Source: Prevotella sp. CAG:891 (GTDB lineage: Bacteria; Bacteroidota; Bacteroidia; Bacteroidales; Bacteroidaceae). From it: a DNA stretch of 13,969 nucleotides. The stretch covers positions 6,855 through 20,823 of the forward strand of contig FR901794.1 in the NCBI GenBank assembly GCA_000437675.1. Reading direction: 5' to 3'. Below the pieces are notes generated by a model. The model searched no databases, was not told the DNA's origin, and saw only the letters and a list, made by a program, of their open reading frames with translations. Of the stretch, positions 7,067 to 13,969 are shown one piece after another (position 1 is the stretch's first letter; the number at the start of each line of letters is the position of its first letter). The translations under genes and the position numbers were made by a program.

Positions 7067-8740
7067 TTATAATTCGGCCACCAAATCCTCGAATTCTGCC
7101 GGGTTACCCAATGAGCGGTTTCGAATTTTTGAACGGTAGTTATACACTGTGGTCAGCGAAAAGTTCAAGAAATGCGCAATACGCGTCGTGTCGGTAATAC
7201 CCAAACGAATTAGTGCAAAAATGCGCAGTTCGGTATTGAGTTGGCCGCTATGCTTGGGCAGCACGGGTGCATCGGGTTGAAGCAAAGCATTAAATCTCTC
7301 AATAAAATCGGGGAAAAGCGTTAGAAAGGCTGCATCGAAGTCGGCATAGAATTTCTCCTGCTCGTTCTTGATGGTAGCTCCGCTTTTCAGTTGTTTGTAA
7401 ACTTCATCGTAGCGTCGATCCTTTACCAGGTGTAACAAACTTTTTCGTTCTTCCTCCATGGTGTCTAAATAGTTTCGGCAGCGGTCAAGGTAGCGTCCGA
7501 TATAGGCTTCTTTCACCTTGTCGGTTAGTTGCAGTTGATTAAAAGTAAACTCCAGTTTCTCGTTTGTTTCTTGCAATTGGTCGAGGGTGTCTTTCTGTTT
7601 ACCATTGGCTTCTTGCAGCGCCCCGTTGGCATTGTTTAGTTTGTGGCGCGATTCTCTGAGCCGTTTCATTTGTTTGCGCAAGTAGAACACCATGACACAC
7701 AGCAAGACAAACAGCCCGAAGATCACAGCCGTAACAATGCGTTCGTGCTTGCGCTGTTTGGCCTCTTGAATTTTGTACTGCTTGTTGATAATCGGAAAAA
7801 TGTTTGACACTTCAACCGAACGCAACCGCGCCTTGCTAAGGCTTGCATCTTCCATAGAACAGAGCAAATAGCTGTATGCGCGGTTCAAGTCGCCCATTTC
7901 ATAGAGAACTTGAGCCAGGATAGGCAGTGCTTCGTATTCCGTAGTGCCCATTTTAAGGTCGGAAATGGCCGTAAGAGTCAGGAAGTAGTTGGCCTCGTTG
8001 TAATTTTTCAGGTCGATGTAAGCTTGCGACAGGGTAAAGAAAATGTACGGGTCGAGGTTATGAGCGTCTATTTTCTGCGTATAGGGCAGCAGCAAGTCGA
8101 TGGCTTGGCGTGGATTACCCTGTGCGCGAGCCTTGTCGGCAGCCACAATGTCGTATGACTTACCCGGTGATTCGGCCATGAGCAGCGAGTCGCGATAGTG
8201 CTGTGTGCGTTTTTTGTAAATTTTATGCAGTTTGGGCATATCTGTGTAATCGGCCAGCCATCCGTAGAGCGTGCGTAGCGTACGCAGATAAAACAAATGC
8301 AACTCTTTATCGTCGGGTGTAAAACAACTTTTGTCAACGCGTTTCAGTTCGTCGAGTGCCTGTGCATAAAGTCCGGCCACCGCCAATATTTCGGCCTGCC
8401 CTATCTGTACGTATGCCTGCAACTTACAGTCAGTTTTCATTTCTGGCAAAGCCGCAATGCGATCCAGATACGCCTGAGCCGAATCGGTGCGATAATGTGA
8501 GTAAAGTGAATAAATGTCTTTATAACGATGAATGCGTTCATAACCCTGACTGCGTTGGCTTTTTAAGCTCTGTTGTTTAATCAGTTCGTCGCGTTGAGCA
8601 TGATATTTAGCTTTTTCGGCCACAATAACGTCCAATTCTTCGAGCAGTTTGCTTGTGCGTTTATCAATTGAAATCTGCTGTCCCGCCATGCAGCCGGGCA
8701 ACAAGCAAAATAGGAATAGGAAAATTTGTATGAATTTCAT
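7067..8740 (-). CDS. susR: SusR-like membrane-spanning transcriptional activator (DUF6377-type)
   Basis: This 557-residue protein has an N-terminal secretion leader (1-20; LPGC at 14-17 could also be read as a lipobox) and a helical TPR-like periplasmic region (about 25-320). One transmembrane helix follows (335-354), then a basic juxtamembrane stretch, a coiled coil (about 360-440), and a C-terminal helix-turn-helix (about 503-540, containing LRIFALIRLGITDTTRIAHF and TTVYNYRSKIR). This matches SusR of Bacteroides thetaiotaomicron (about 540 residues), a membrane-bound regulator that senses maltooligosaccharides and activates sus genes. Its divergent position next to SusA-like and SusB-like genes supports the assignment. 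It would bind sugar in the periplasm and DNA in the cytoplasm. The same architecture also occurs in regulators of other glycan loci, so the ligand is inferred from context. Confidence 0.87.
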   Translation of the reverse strand: MKFIQIFLFLFCLLPGCMAGQQISIDKRTSKLLEELDVIVAEKAKYHAQRDELIKQQSLKSQRSQGYERIHRYKDIYSLYSHYRTDSAQAYLDRIAALPEMKTDCKLQAYVQIGQAEILAVAGLYAQALDELKRVDKSCFTPDDKELHLFYLRTLRTLYGWLADYTDMPKLHKIYKKRTQHYRDSLLMAESPGKSYDIVAADKARAQGNPRQAIDLLLPYTQKIDAHNLDPYIFFTLSQAYIDLKNYNEANYFLTLTAISDLKMGTTEYEALPILAQVLYEMGDLNRAYSYLLCSMEDASLSKARLRSVEVSNIFPIINKQYKIQEAKQRKHERIVTAVIFGLFVLLCVMVFYLRKQMKRLRESRHKLNNANGALQEANGKQKDTLDQLQETNEKLEFTFNQLQLTDKVKEAYIGRYLDRCRNYLDTMEEERKSLLHLVKDRRYDEVYKQLKSGATIKNEQEKFYADFDAAFLTLFPDFIERFNALLQPDAPVLPKHSGQLNTELRIFALIRLGITDTTRIAHFLNFSLTTVYNYRSKIRNRSLGNPAEFEDLVAEL

Positions 8741-8874
8741 AGATGAGTAACTTGGGTTATGAGAAGCTAAAATGGGTTTGAGTCAATATGTTCAGTTAAA
8801 TGAATGTACTGACTGCTTTTGTTTGCAGCAATATACATTCTGATGGGTAGCGTTATGCGTTGCATTTTATGTTA

Positions 8875-8882
8875 CAAAGGTA
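8875..8882 (-). promoter_or_regulatory. Probable -7 element of the susR-like gene
   Basis: TACCTTTG on the minus strand matches the Bacteroidetes TAnnTTTG -7 box. The -33 region about 20 nt upstream is poor (no exact TTTG; ACACAAAC is nearby). Transcription would start near 8870, giving a leader of about 130 nt before the ATG at 8738-8740. The TTTATATTT elements of the susA/susB promoters are not seen here, so the regulator may be expressed constitutively. Confidence 0.5.
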
Positions 8883-9138
8883 AGAAATAAGTTTGTGTTG
8901 AGTATTTTTTTCCATTAAATTCGTAGGTTTTTCGAGAGCATTTGTACAATGATTCGGCATTTTCTGTGTAATACTACCGACGATACGGAAAAAAAGTATG
9001 AATAAGCACGAAAAAAACGAAGAGTTCTGCATTTGGCAAAATTTTACCTTCTGCCCTCATCAACGTTGAAGTTGCACGCTTGTTGATACTCTGAACAGGC
9101 TGAAATATAGGCATAATGCACTTCATGTAGCTGCTATA

Positions 9139-9217
9139 TTATTTATATTTTTTAGGTCGATGTAATGATGTAAATGACTGATATTCAGTATTATAAGTGT
9201 TTCTATTGTTTATATTT
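9139..9217 (+). promoter_or_regulatory. Upstream activator elements of susA, shared with susB
   Basis: Three blocks occur in order. They are TTATTTATATTTTTT (9139-9153), a middle block TGATATTCA that ends in ATAAGTG (9193-9199), and TTTATATTT (9209-9217). The same three blocks occur upstream of the susB-like gene (12296-12385). The proximal TTTATATTT starts exactly 45 nt before the -7 element in both, just upstream of the -33 region, a typical activator position. I infer that these are binding sites of the SusR-like protein. Confidence 0.6.
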
Positions 9218-9230
9218 AGCTTCTATGAAC

Positions 9231-9262
9231 TTGTTCTGCACGGACTTACACCTTAATTTTGC
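9231..9262 (+). promoter_or_regulatory. susA promoter
   Basis: The -7 element is TAATTTTGC (9254-9262), a full match to TAnnTTTG. The -33 region is TTGT at 9231-9234, 19 nt upstream and weaker than consensus, as expected for an activator-dependent promoter. The predicted transcription start is near 9265, about 87 nt before the chosen start codon. Confidence 0.7.
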
Positions 9263-9351
9263 AGTGTGAATGTTTTGGATACGACATTTGAAAATCACAC
9301 TTTGCAAAATGCAAATAAACGGAAATGCAATTTCAATATAAATATATCACC

Positions 9352-11232
9352 ATGAAAAAAACTTTATACCTACTGCTGTTTCTGCTAAGTGTGCCCGGCA
9401 TGCTTACGGCACGTTCAAAACAAACCCCGATTAACGTACAGCCCACCTTTTGGTGGAGTGGCATGAAAAATCCCAGTTTGCAGTTGTTGCTCCACGCAGA
9501 TAACATAGGCAATGATGAAGTAAAGCTGCGCGCCAATGGAATCTGTATTGATAGTATTTTCCGTCCCCACAATCGCAACTACCTGCTTCTTTATTTAAAT
9601 ACAAGCGAAGCTGCTCCCCAGCATTTCGACATAATTTTAGGTCAAGGGCGTAACAACCGGCGCATACCTTACGAACTCAAAAGCCGGAATACGGCAGTGC
9701 GCGCACAGGGATTTGATGCCTCGGATGTGCTTTATTTGCTCATGCCCGACCGCTTTGCCAATGGCAAACCTCAGAACGATGTGGTCAAGGGATTGCGCGA
9801 AGCTACTTCAAGCCAGGCTCCCGATGCCCGTCATGGGGGCGATTTGGCCGGTATGACTGCTGCCCTCGATTATCTTGGCGATTTAGGCATCACGGCTGTA
9901 TGGCCCACGCCGTTGCTCATCAACGATATGCCTGCCACATCGTATCACGGCTATGCTATCACCGATTATTACCAAGTCGACCCACGTTACGGTTCGAACG
10001 ACGACTATTGTCGCTTTGTCGAAACTGCGCACGCCAAGGGTATCAAGGTGGTGCAGGACATGGTGTTCAACCATTGTGGCTCGAAGAACTTTCTGTTTAC
10101 AGATCTGCCCGATTCAACGTGGTTCAATTACAACAGCCACTATGTGCAAACCTCCTATAAAATATCGGCTGTGTCCGATTCTCACGCTGCTGTCGAGGAT
10201 GCGCGCAATGCGCAGGACGGTTGGTTTGTCGACGCAATGCCCGATTTCAACCAACGCAATCACCATGTGCTGACATATCTGATTCAGAACTCCATCTGGT
10301 GGATTGAATATGCAGGTATTGATGGCATCCGGCAGGACACCTATCCCTATGCCGACCGCAAAGCCATGGCACAGTGGAATGAGGCTGTAAAACGCGAATA
10401 TCCGCACTTTACCATTGTCGGCGAAACCTGGCTCAACAACAATGTGGGTGTGAGCTACTGGCAAAAGGATTCGCCCGTGGCACCGGCTACCGACAATTCA
10501 CAGTTGCCCTGCGTTATGGACTTTCCGCTCATGAACTTGCTAAACAGTGCGCTCGACGAAGAAACCAACGAGTGGGACCGCGGATTGACGCGTATTTACG
10601 ATTACATTAGTCAGGATGCAGTGTATGCAAATCCCGATAATTTGCTTACTTTTCTTGATAACCACGACACTCCGCGCTTTGCCCGCCGTGTCGAACAGGC
10701 CAACCATCCGCATCGTTATCGTCAGGCTCTCACTTTGCTGCTCACCTTGCGTGGCATTCCGCAGGTGTACTATGGCGACGAACTGGCTATGGCAGCTGAT
10801 AAAGACCGTGGTGATGGGGCATTGCGTCAAAATTTTCCGGGCGGATTTCCCGGCGATACGGTAAATGCATTTACCCACCATCGACTGACACCGTTGATGC
10901 AGCAAACATTCGATTTCACGCGCAAACTGCTGCGTTGGCGTCGGGGCAACGAGGTGATTGCCAAAGGCCAGCTGAAACATTACGCAGTGAAGAACGGCAC
11001 CTATGTTTACTCGCGTTACTATAAGGGACGTCGGGTTACCGTGATTATCAACGGCACCGACAAACCCGTGTGTCTGCCTTTGGCTCGTTATGCCGAAGTA
11101 CTTCCGGCTGCTCAGGCCTACGATGTAATCAGCGGACGTACCATCCAGTTGGACACCGATAGTTTGCAATTAGGTGTGCGTGACGTATTGGTGCTTGATT
11201 TTCAGCAAGCAGATAATCAATATCACAAATGA
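9352..11232 (+). CDS. susA: SusA-like periplasmic GH13 neopullulanase / alpha-amylase
   Basis: The encoded protein has 626 residues. The ATG at 9352 is preferred over the in-frame ATG at 9325 because it places a clean signal peptide (MKKTLYLLLFLLSVPGMLTA) at the N-terminus. A beta-sandwich N-terminal domain (about 25-110, cyclomaltodextrinase-N type) is followed by the GH13 barrel. The four conserved regions are DMVFNH (236-241), GIRQD with nucleophile Asp329, GETW with acid/base Glu358, and LDNHD with Asp439. A small beta domain closes the protein (about 535-626). It should cleave alpha-1,4 links of maltooligosaccharides and pullulan-type substrates in the periplasm. B. thetaiotaomicron SusA is of similar length (about 617). 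Region II has Gln where many GH13 enzymes have Leu or Met before Asp. A strong terminator follows 138 nt downstream, so it appears to be transcribed alone. Confidence 0.93.
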   Translation: MKKTLYLLLFLLSVPGMLTARSKQTPINVQPTFWWSGMKNPSLQLLLHADNIGNDEVKLRANGICIDSIFRPHNRNYLLLYLNTSEAAPQHFDIILGQGRNNRRIPYELKSRNTAVRAQGFDASDVLYLLMPDRFANGKPQNDVVKGLREATSSQAPDARHGGDLAGMTAALDYLGDLGITAVWPTPLLINDMPATSYHGYAITDYYQVDPRYGSNDDYCRFVETAHAKGIKVVQDMVFNHCGSKNFLFTDLPDSTWFNYNSHYVQTSYKISAVSDSHAAVEDARNAQDGWFVDAMPDFNQRNHHVLTYLIQNSIWWIEYAGIDGIRQDTYPYADRKAMAQWNEAVKREYPHFTIVGETWLNNNVGVSYWQKDSPVAPATDNSQLPCVMDFPLMNLLNSALDEETNEWDRGLTRIYDYISQDAVYANPDNLLTFLDNHDTPRFARRVEQANHPHRYRQALTLLLTLRGIPQVYYGDELAMAADKDRGDGALRQNFPGGFPGDTVNAFTHHRLTPLMQQTFDFTRKLLRWRRGNEVIAKGQLKHYAVKNGTYVYSRYYKGRRVTVIINGTDKPVCLPLARYAEVLPAAQAYDVISGRTIQLDTDSLQLGVRDVLVLDFQQADNQYHK

Positions 11233-11349
11233 AAACCGTACACCGGTAATAACGATATACATAATTAGGAGATTTAATTAAGGTTTTAAGATTGTTGGCC
11301 TGCAAAGGCATTTGTTTATTGTATTGATTGCTCGCAGGCGTTAGGAAAT

Positions 11350-11363
11350 TTGCCCATGGGCAA
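11350..11363. repeat. 14-bp perfect palindrome next to the susA terminator
   Basis: TTGCCCATGGGCAA is perfectly self-complementary and lies 6 nt upstream of the terminator stem. It could be part of a compound terminator or a protein binding site. Confidence 0.4.
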
Positions 11364-11369
11364 TACACG

Positions 11370-11406
11370 ACGGCATTTCTTCGGGAGAAGCGATGCCGTT
11401 TTTTTT
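11370..11406 (+). terminator. Intrinsic terminator after susA
   Basis: The outer stem ACGGCAT (11370-11376) pairs with ATGCCGT (11393-11399). An inner stem CTTC/GAAG is capped by a GGGA tetraloop, and the outer stem is followed by a run of eight T (11399-11406). It should stop plus-strand transcription leaving susA, making the susB-like gene dependent on its own promoter. Confidence 0.88.
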
Positions 11407-11723
11407 GTGCTTATGTATGTGTACCTTGCAAAAGTTTGGCTCAGTAGAAAATTCATCGTCAACCATTCAGTTTTACATGCAATACTTCAACAAGCCTATG
11501 TATGGCGTAACCGAGGGAGCAGTTCTTCGGCCTGCTTCACCTCCGATTTTTTATGGGGCGTTCAGTCATGTTTTTGCATAGCGAAATCTCAAAATCGCTT
11601 ATCGGCCTTGACGTAAAATGTTAAACGGAACTCTGCTTCGTAGGTGAAGCAATATTAAAATTGAGTCCTTTCTTATCTATCTGCTTGCTGTTGTTTGAGG
11701 CAGGTAATGGGTTCGTCTGATAA

Positions 11724-11828
11724 TTAACTCCGAGTTTGTCGAATTTAGTTCCGTGCTAGTGCAAATTAGTTCCGAGCTAGTGCATATTAGTTCCGAGCTA
11801 GTGCAAATTAGTTCCGAGCTAGTTTTGA
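11724..11828. repeat. Five tandem copies of a 21-bp unit
   Basis: Units lie at 11724-11744, 11745-11765, 11766-11786, 11787-11807 and 11808-11828. The three central units are nearly identical, with the core TTAGTTCCGAGCTAGTGCA; the two outer ones are decayed. The inner AGTTCCGAGCT is a near-palindrome (AGYTCSGARCT). Because the period is a multiple of three, both strands stay open: the plus strand reads repeating ISSELVQ and the minus strand repeating TSSELIC. There are no spacers, so it is not a CRISPR array. Function is unknown. Confidence 0.9.
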
Positions 11829-12295
11829 GAATCTTGGAATTATTGATAATCAGCGTTTTAAGAAATACGCAAAAAACGGTTTTGCACACGCTTGTTTCGT
11901 TCAGAAGGGCCGAAGTCACTGGTTGCTCTATTTTTACCTTTATTAAACCCATTGTTAAATCCGTCATGCGCGTCATAAGCCGCAAAACGCTTTTTCTTTT
12001 GAGCGCTAAACATGGGCTAAGAACAGAATTTTGCACAGAAGCTCACGTTGAGCCACCTCATGCAATTCATCCAATTACATGTTTACTACCCACTTATTTC
12101 CTCCACTATGACTTGCCGTCCAATCATCATCAGCTCCTCAGGACTCTTTGCCGAATTATGTAAAAAAATGTGTAGTCAAATACGAGCTGGAGCGACAATA
12201 TTTCTTAAAGAATAAATAAAAATTGCTTGATTGTATGCGGAATTTATCAAATCAACCTTTCAAAATAGCTTTTTACTATTTATAAAACTCGTATC

Positions 12296-12385
12296 TTATT
12301 TATATTTTTTGAATCAACATAAATGTAGAAAGCTATTGATAATCAATGATATAAGTGATTTTATGAACTAAATTCATTTATATTT
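12296..12385 (+). promoter_or_regulatory. Upstream activator elements of susB, shared with susA
   Basis: TTATTTATATTTTTT (12296-12310), a middle block with the odd palindrome ATTGATAATCAAT (12335-12347) ending in ATAAGTG (12351-12357), and TTTATATTT (12377-12385) reproduce the order seen upstream of susA. The distal block to ATAAGTG gap is 40 nt here against 39 nt there. The proximal block starts 45 nt before the -7 element in both. This is the inferred operator of the SusR-like activator. Confidence 0.6.
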
Positions 12386-12421
12386 TAGTTATATGCCCTT
12401 ACATTCTTCAAATCTTCATCC

Positions 12422-12430
12422 TAATTTTGC
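12422..12430 (+). promoter_or_regulatory. susB promoter -7 element
   Basis: TAATTTTGC is identical to the susA -7 element and fits TAnnTTTG. The -33 position (about 12399-12402, TTAC) is poor, consistent with activator dependence. Transcription should start near 12433. Confidence 0.65.
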
Positions 12431-12562
12431 AACGCTGATATAACAGAACGCGCACATCGCGGTCGCAGACCCTACGACGCAGCGCGAGTTGCCCTTGTGC
12501 AAAGTTTGAATATCAAGCCCACGAAACCATGCAAATAATTCACTATAAAAACAGCCATATAT
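12431..12562 (+). other. Long GC-rich leader of the susB transcript
   Basis: About 130 nt separate the predicted start site from the ATG. The first half (12449-12486) is abruptly GC-rich compared with the AT-rich promoter. It can fold with CGCGC (12449-12453) against GCGCG (12482-12486) and GTCG (12462-12465) against CGAC (12475-12478). It could be a regulatory or stabilising 5' structure; I recognise no known riboswitch. Confidence 0.4.
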
Positions 12563-13969
12563 ATGAAGAATAGTTTTCTTGCCCTTGCATTGGCAGGTAT
12601 GAGCATGAGTATGCCCTCTGCTATTGCCCAAGAACTGAAATCGCCCGACGGAAAACTGAAAATGGAGTTTTCACTCGACGAGCAGGGACGCCCTACCTAC
12701 TACTTACATTATAAGGGAAAAGAGGTTATCAAACCCTCGCACCTGGGTATCGAACTGAAACAAGAAGATCCGAACAAGGCCCAGGACTTTGAATTCAAAA
12801 CACGCGCCGATGCTTCAAAACTGGCGCAGAAAGCCGACTTGCAGACCGGATTCAAAGAAACCGGACACGAAATTACGACCTTCGACGAAACCTGGAAACC
12901 CGTGTGGGGCGAAGAAAGCAGCATACGCAATCATTACAACGAAATGAGCGTGACGCTGACGCAACCTATTAACGACCGCTATATCAAAATTCGATTCAGA
13001 CTCTTCAACGACGGACTGGGATTTCGCTACGAATTTCCCGAACAAAAGAATCTGACCTACTTCGTTATCAAAGAAGAGCATAGCCAGTTCGCAATGGCAG
13101 GCGACCACACCGCATGGTGGATTCCCGGCGATTACGACACGCAAGAGTATGAAACCGTTACTTCAAGATTGAGCGAAATTCGCGAAAAAATGAAGGCGGC
13201 AGTCACGCAAAATTCCTCGCAGACACCTATTTGGGAAGGAGGTGTGCAAACAGCACTCATGATGAAAACCGACGACGGACTTTACATCAACCTGCACGAG
13301 GCTGCTTGTATTGACTATTCGACGATGCACTTGAACTATAACGACCAAACCCGTACCTTCGAAAGTTGGCTCACGCCCGACGCGCGCGGCGACAAAGGCT
13401 ATTTGCAGGCACCCTGCGTTTCGCCCTGGCGTACGGTCATCGTTAGCGACAAGGCGGCCGACATTCTTGCTTCGCGTATTACGCTGAACCTCAACGAACC
13501 CTGTAAAATAGAAGATACCTCGTGGATTAAGCCTACCAAATACATTGGTGTGTGGTGGGACATGATTACAAACAAGGGTACCTGGAGCTATACCAACGAT
13601 TTCCCTACAGTGAAACTCGGCGAAACCGATTACAGCAAAGCTCGCCCCAACGGCACGCACTCAGCCAACACGGCCAACGTGAAACGCTACATCGACTTTG
13701 CTGCAGCCAATGGTTTCGATGCAGTGCTCGTTGAAGGTTGGAACGAAGGTTGGGAGGACTGGTTCGGGCATGAAAAGGACTATGTGTTCGACTTCGTTAC
13801 CCCCTATCCCGACTTTGACGTAAAAGCCATTCAGCAATATGCAGCCTCGAAAGGTGTGAAGATGATTATGCACCACGAAACTTCGGGCTCGGCACGCAAC
13901 TACGAACGCCACCTCGACAAGGCCTATCAGTTCATGGTTGACCACGGATACAATGCGGTAAAGAGCGGT
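12563..13969 (+). CDS. susB: SusB-like GH97 alpha-glucosidase, 3' end beyond window
   Basis: The frame is open from ATG 12563-12565 to the right edge (469 codons; family members are about 735-740 residues). A signal peptide ends at AIA-QE (after residue 22), giving a periplasmic enzyme. The N-terminal GH97 domain has the family stretch WKPVWGEESSIRNHYNEM (about 111-128). The catalytic barrel begins near YIGVWWDM and contains MHHETSGSARNYE. The HHETS glutamate is residue 439, the same number as the base-catalyst Glu439 described for B. thetaiotaomicron SusB. Glu508 and Glu532 of that enzyme would lie outside the window. The expected role is release of glucose from maltooligosaccharides made by SusA-like and outer-membrane amylases. 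It has its own promoter, and more sus genes probably follow. Confidence 0.93.
   Translation, partial: MKNSFLALALAGMSMSMPSAIAQELKSPDGKLKMEFSLDEQGRPTYYLHYKGKEVIKPSHLGIELKQEDPNKAQDFEFKTRADASKLAQKADLQTGFKETGHEITTFDETWKPVWGEESSIRNHYNEMSVTLTQPINDRYIKIRFRLFNDGLGFRYEFPEQKNLTYFVIKEEHSQFAMAGDHTAWWIPGDYDTQEYETVTSRLSEIREKMKAAVTQNSSQTPIWEGGVQTALMMKTDDGLYINLHEAACIDYSTMHLNYNDQTRTFESWLTPDARGDKGYLQAPCVSPWRTVIVSDKAADILASRITLNLNEPCKIEDTSWIKPTKYIGVWWDMITNKGTWSYTNDFPTVKLGETDYSKARPNGTHSANTANVKRYIDFAAANGFDAVLVEGWNEGWEDWFGHEKDYVFDFVTPYPDFDVKAIQQYAASKGVKMIMHHETSGSARNYERHLDKAYQFMVDHGYNAVKSG

Larger units (their letters stand above)
8741..9324. other. Divergent intergenic region between susR-like and susA-like genes
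   Basis: This 584-bp AT-rich stretch has no credible coding frame. It holds a minus-strand promoter for the susR-like gene (8875-8882) and the plus-strand susA promoter with its upstream elements (9139-9262). A leader inverted repeat, AGTGTGA (9263-9269) with TCACACT (9295-9301), brackets the first 40 nt after the susA -7 element. A 10-bp palindrome TCAACGTTGA sits at 9060-9069. The stretch 8890-9058 shows only A/T-rich runs and nothing I can name. Confidence 0.7.
11233..12562. other. 1.33-kb gene-poor stretch between susA-like and susB-like genes
   Basis: In order it holds an inverted repeat GCCTGC (11298-11303) with GCAGGC (11334-11339), a 14-bp palindrome (11350-11363), and the susA terminator (11370-11406). 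It also holds a small hairpin TGCTTC-GTAGGT-GAAGCA (11634-11651), five tandem 21-bp repeats (11724-11828), an AT-rich promoter region (about 12170-12430) and a GC-rich leader (12431-12562). Short open frames exist on both strands (plus 11350-11616 and 11753-12163, minus 11677-12036). None has a recognisable domain, a good start or family-like composition, and I do not call them genes. I see no transposase or phage remnant. Confidence 0.7.

Noticed and set aside
9325..9351. Upstream ATG as the start of susA
   Set aside because: It would add nine residues (MQFQYKYIT) before a clean signal peptide that begins at the ATG at 9352.
10540..11169. 209-codon minus-strand frame opposite susA
   Set aside because: Antisense to conserved GH13 region IV and the C-terminal domain; no supported start or domain.
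11350..11616. 88-codon plus-strand frame after susA
   Set aside because: It runs through the palindrome and terminator hairpin of susA and has no recognisable product.
11724..11828. CRISPR array
   Set aside because: The 21-bp units are directly adjacent with no unique spacers, and no cas gene is present.
11753..12163. 136-codon plus-strand frame through the tandem repeat
   Set aside because: It starts with GTG inside a repeat unit, and openness is explained by the 21-bp period; the remainder has no family-like pattern. The minus-strand frame at 11677-12036 is equally unconvincing.
11233..12562. Insertion sequence or transposon remnant
   Set aside because: No transposase-like frame and no paired terminal inverted repeats with target duplication were found; the inverted repeats seen are local hairpins.

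Overview
The window looks like chromosomal DNA of a Bacteroidales bacterium, most likely in the Bacteroides/Prevotella range. The reasons are a start of a starch-utilisation (Sus) locus, Bacteroidetes-type promoters (TTTG about 19 nt upstream of TAnnTTTG), a NigD-like lipoprotein, and the gene order PASTA protein, pseudouridine synthase, D-Ala-D-Ala ligase. The genus cannot be fixed from the sequence alone.

Left part (1-6834, all on the minus strand, read right to left). A well-formed promoter at about 6969-7000 drives a membrane-anchored PASTA protein, then an RluA/RluD-family pseudouridine synthase with a non-ATG start, then ddl (D-alanine--D-alanine ligase). An intrinsic hairpin terminator lies after ddl (3647-3700). 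Beyond it sit a PlsC-superfamily acyltransferase, a NigD-like lipoprotein, a DUF2156 protein and a GNAT acetyltransferase that runs off the left edge. This is housekeeping and envelope biology: peptidoglycan precursor synthesis, lipid acylation and rRNA modification.

Right part (7067-13969) is the beginning of a Sus-type starch/maltooligosaccharide locus. A SusR-like membrane-spanning regulator (minus strand) is divergent from a SusA-like periplasmic GH13 enzyme (plus strand). A SusB-like GH97 alpha-glucosidase follows and is cut by the right edge after the conserved HHETS glutamate, at residue 439. By analogy with known loci, susC/susD-type genes probably lie beyond the edge, but they are not visible here.

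The most interesting signal is regulatory. The susA-like and susB-like genes have separate promoters whose upstream regions share the same blocks in the same order: a distal TTATTTATATTTTTT, a middle block ending ATAAGTG, a proximal TTTATATTT, and a TAATTTTGC -7 element. The distance from the proximal block to the -7 element is identical (45 nt), and the distal-to-proximal distance differs by 11 nt, about one helical turn. This looks like a paired operator for the adjacent SusR-like activator. Between the two genes is a 1.33 kb stretch with no convincing gene. It holds a strong terminator for susA and five tandem copies of a 21-bp unit whose core is a near-palindrome that reads Ser-Ser-Glu-Leu on both strands. 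I saw no tRNA, rRNA, CRISPR array, insertion sequence or phage gene.
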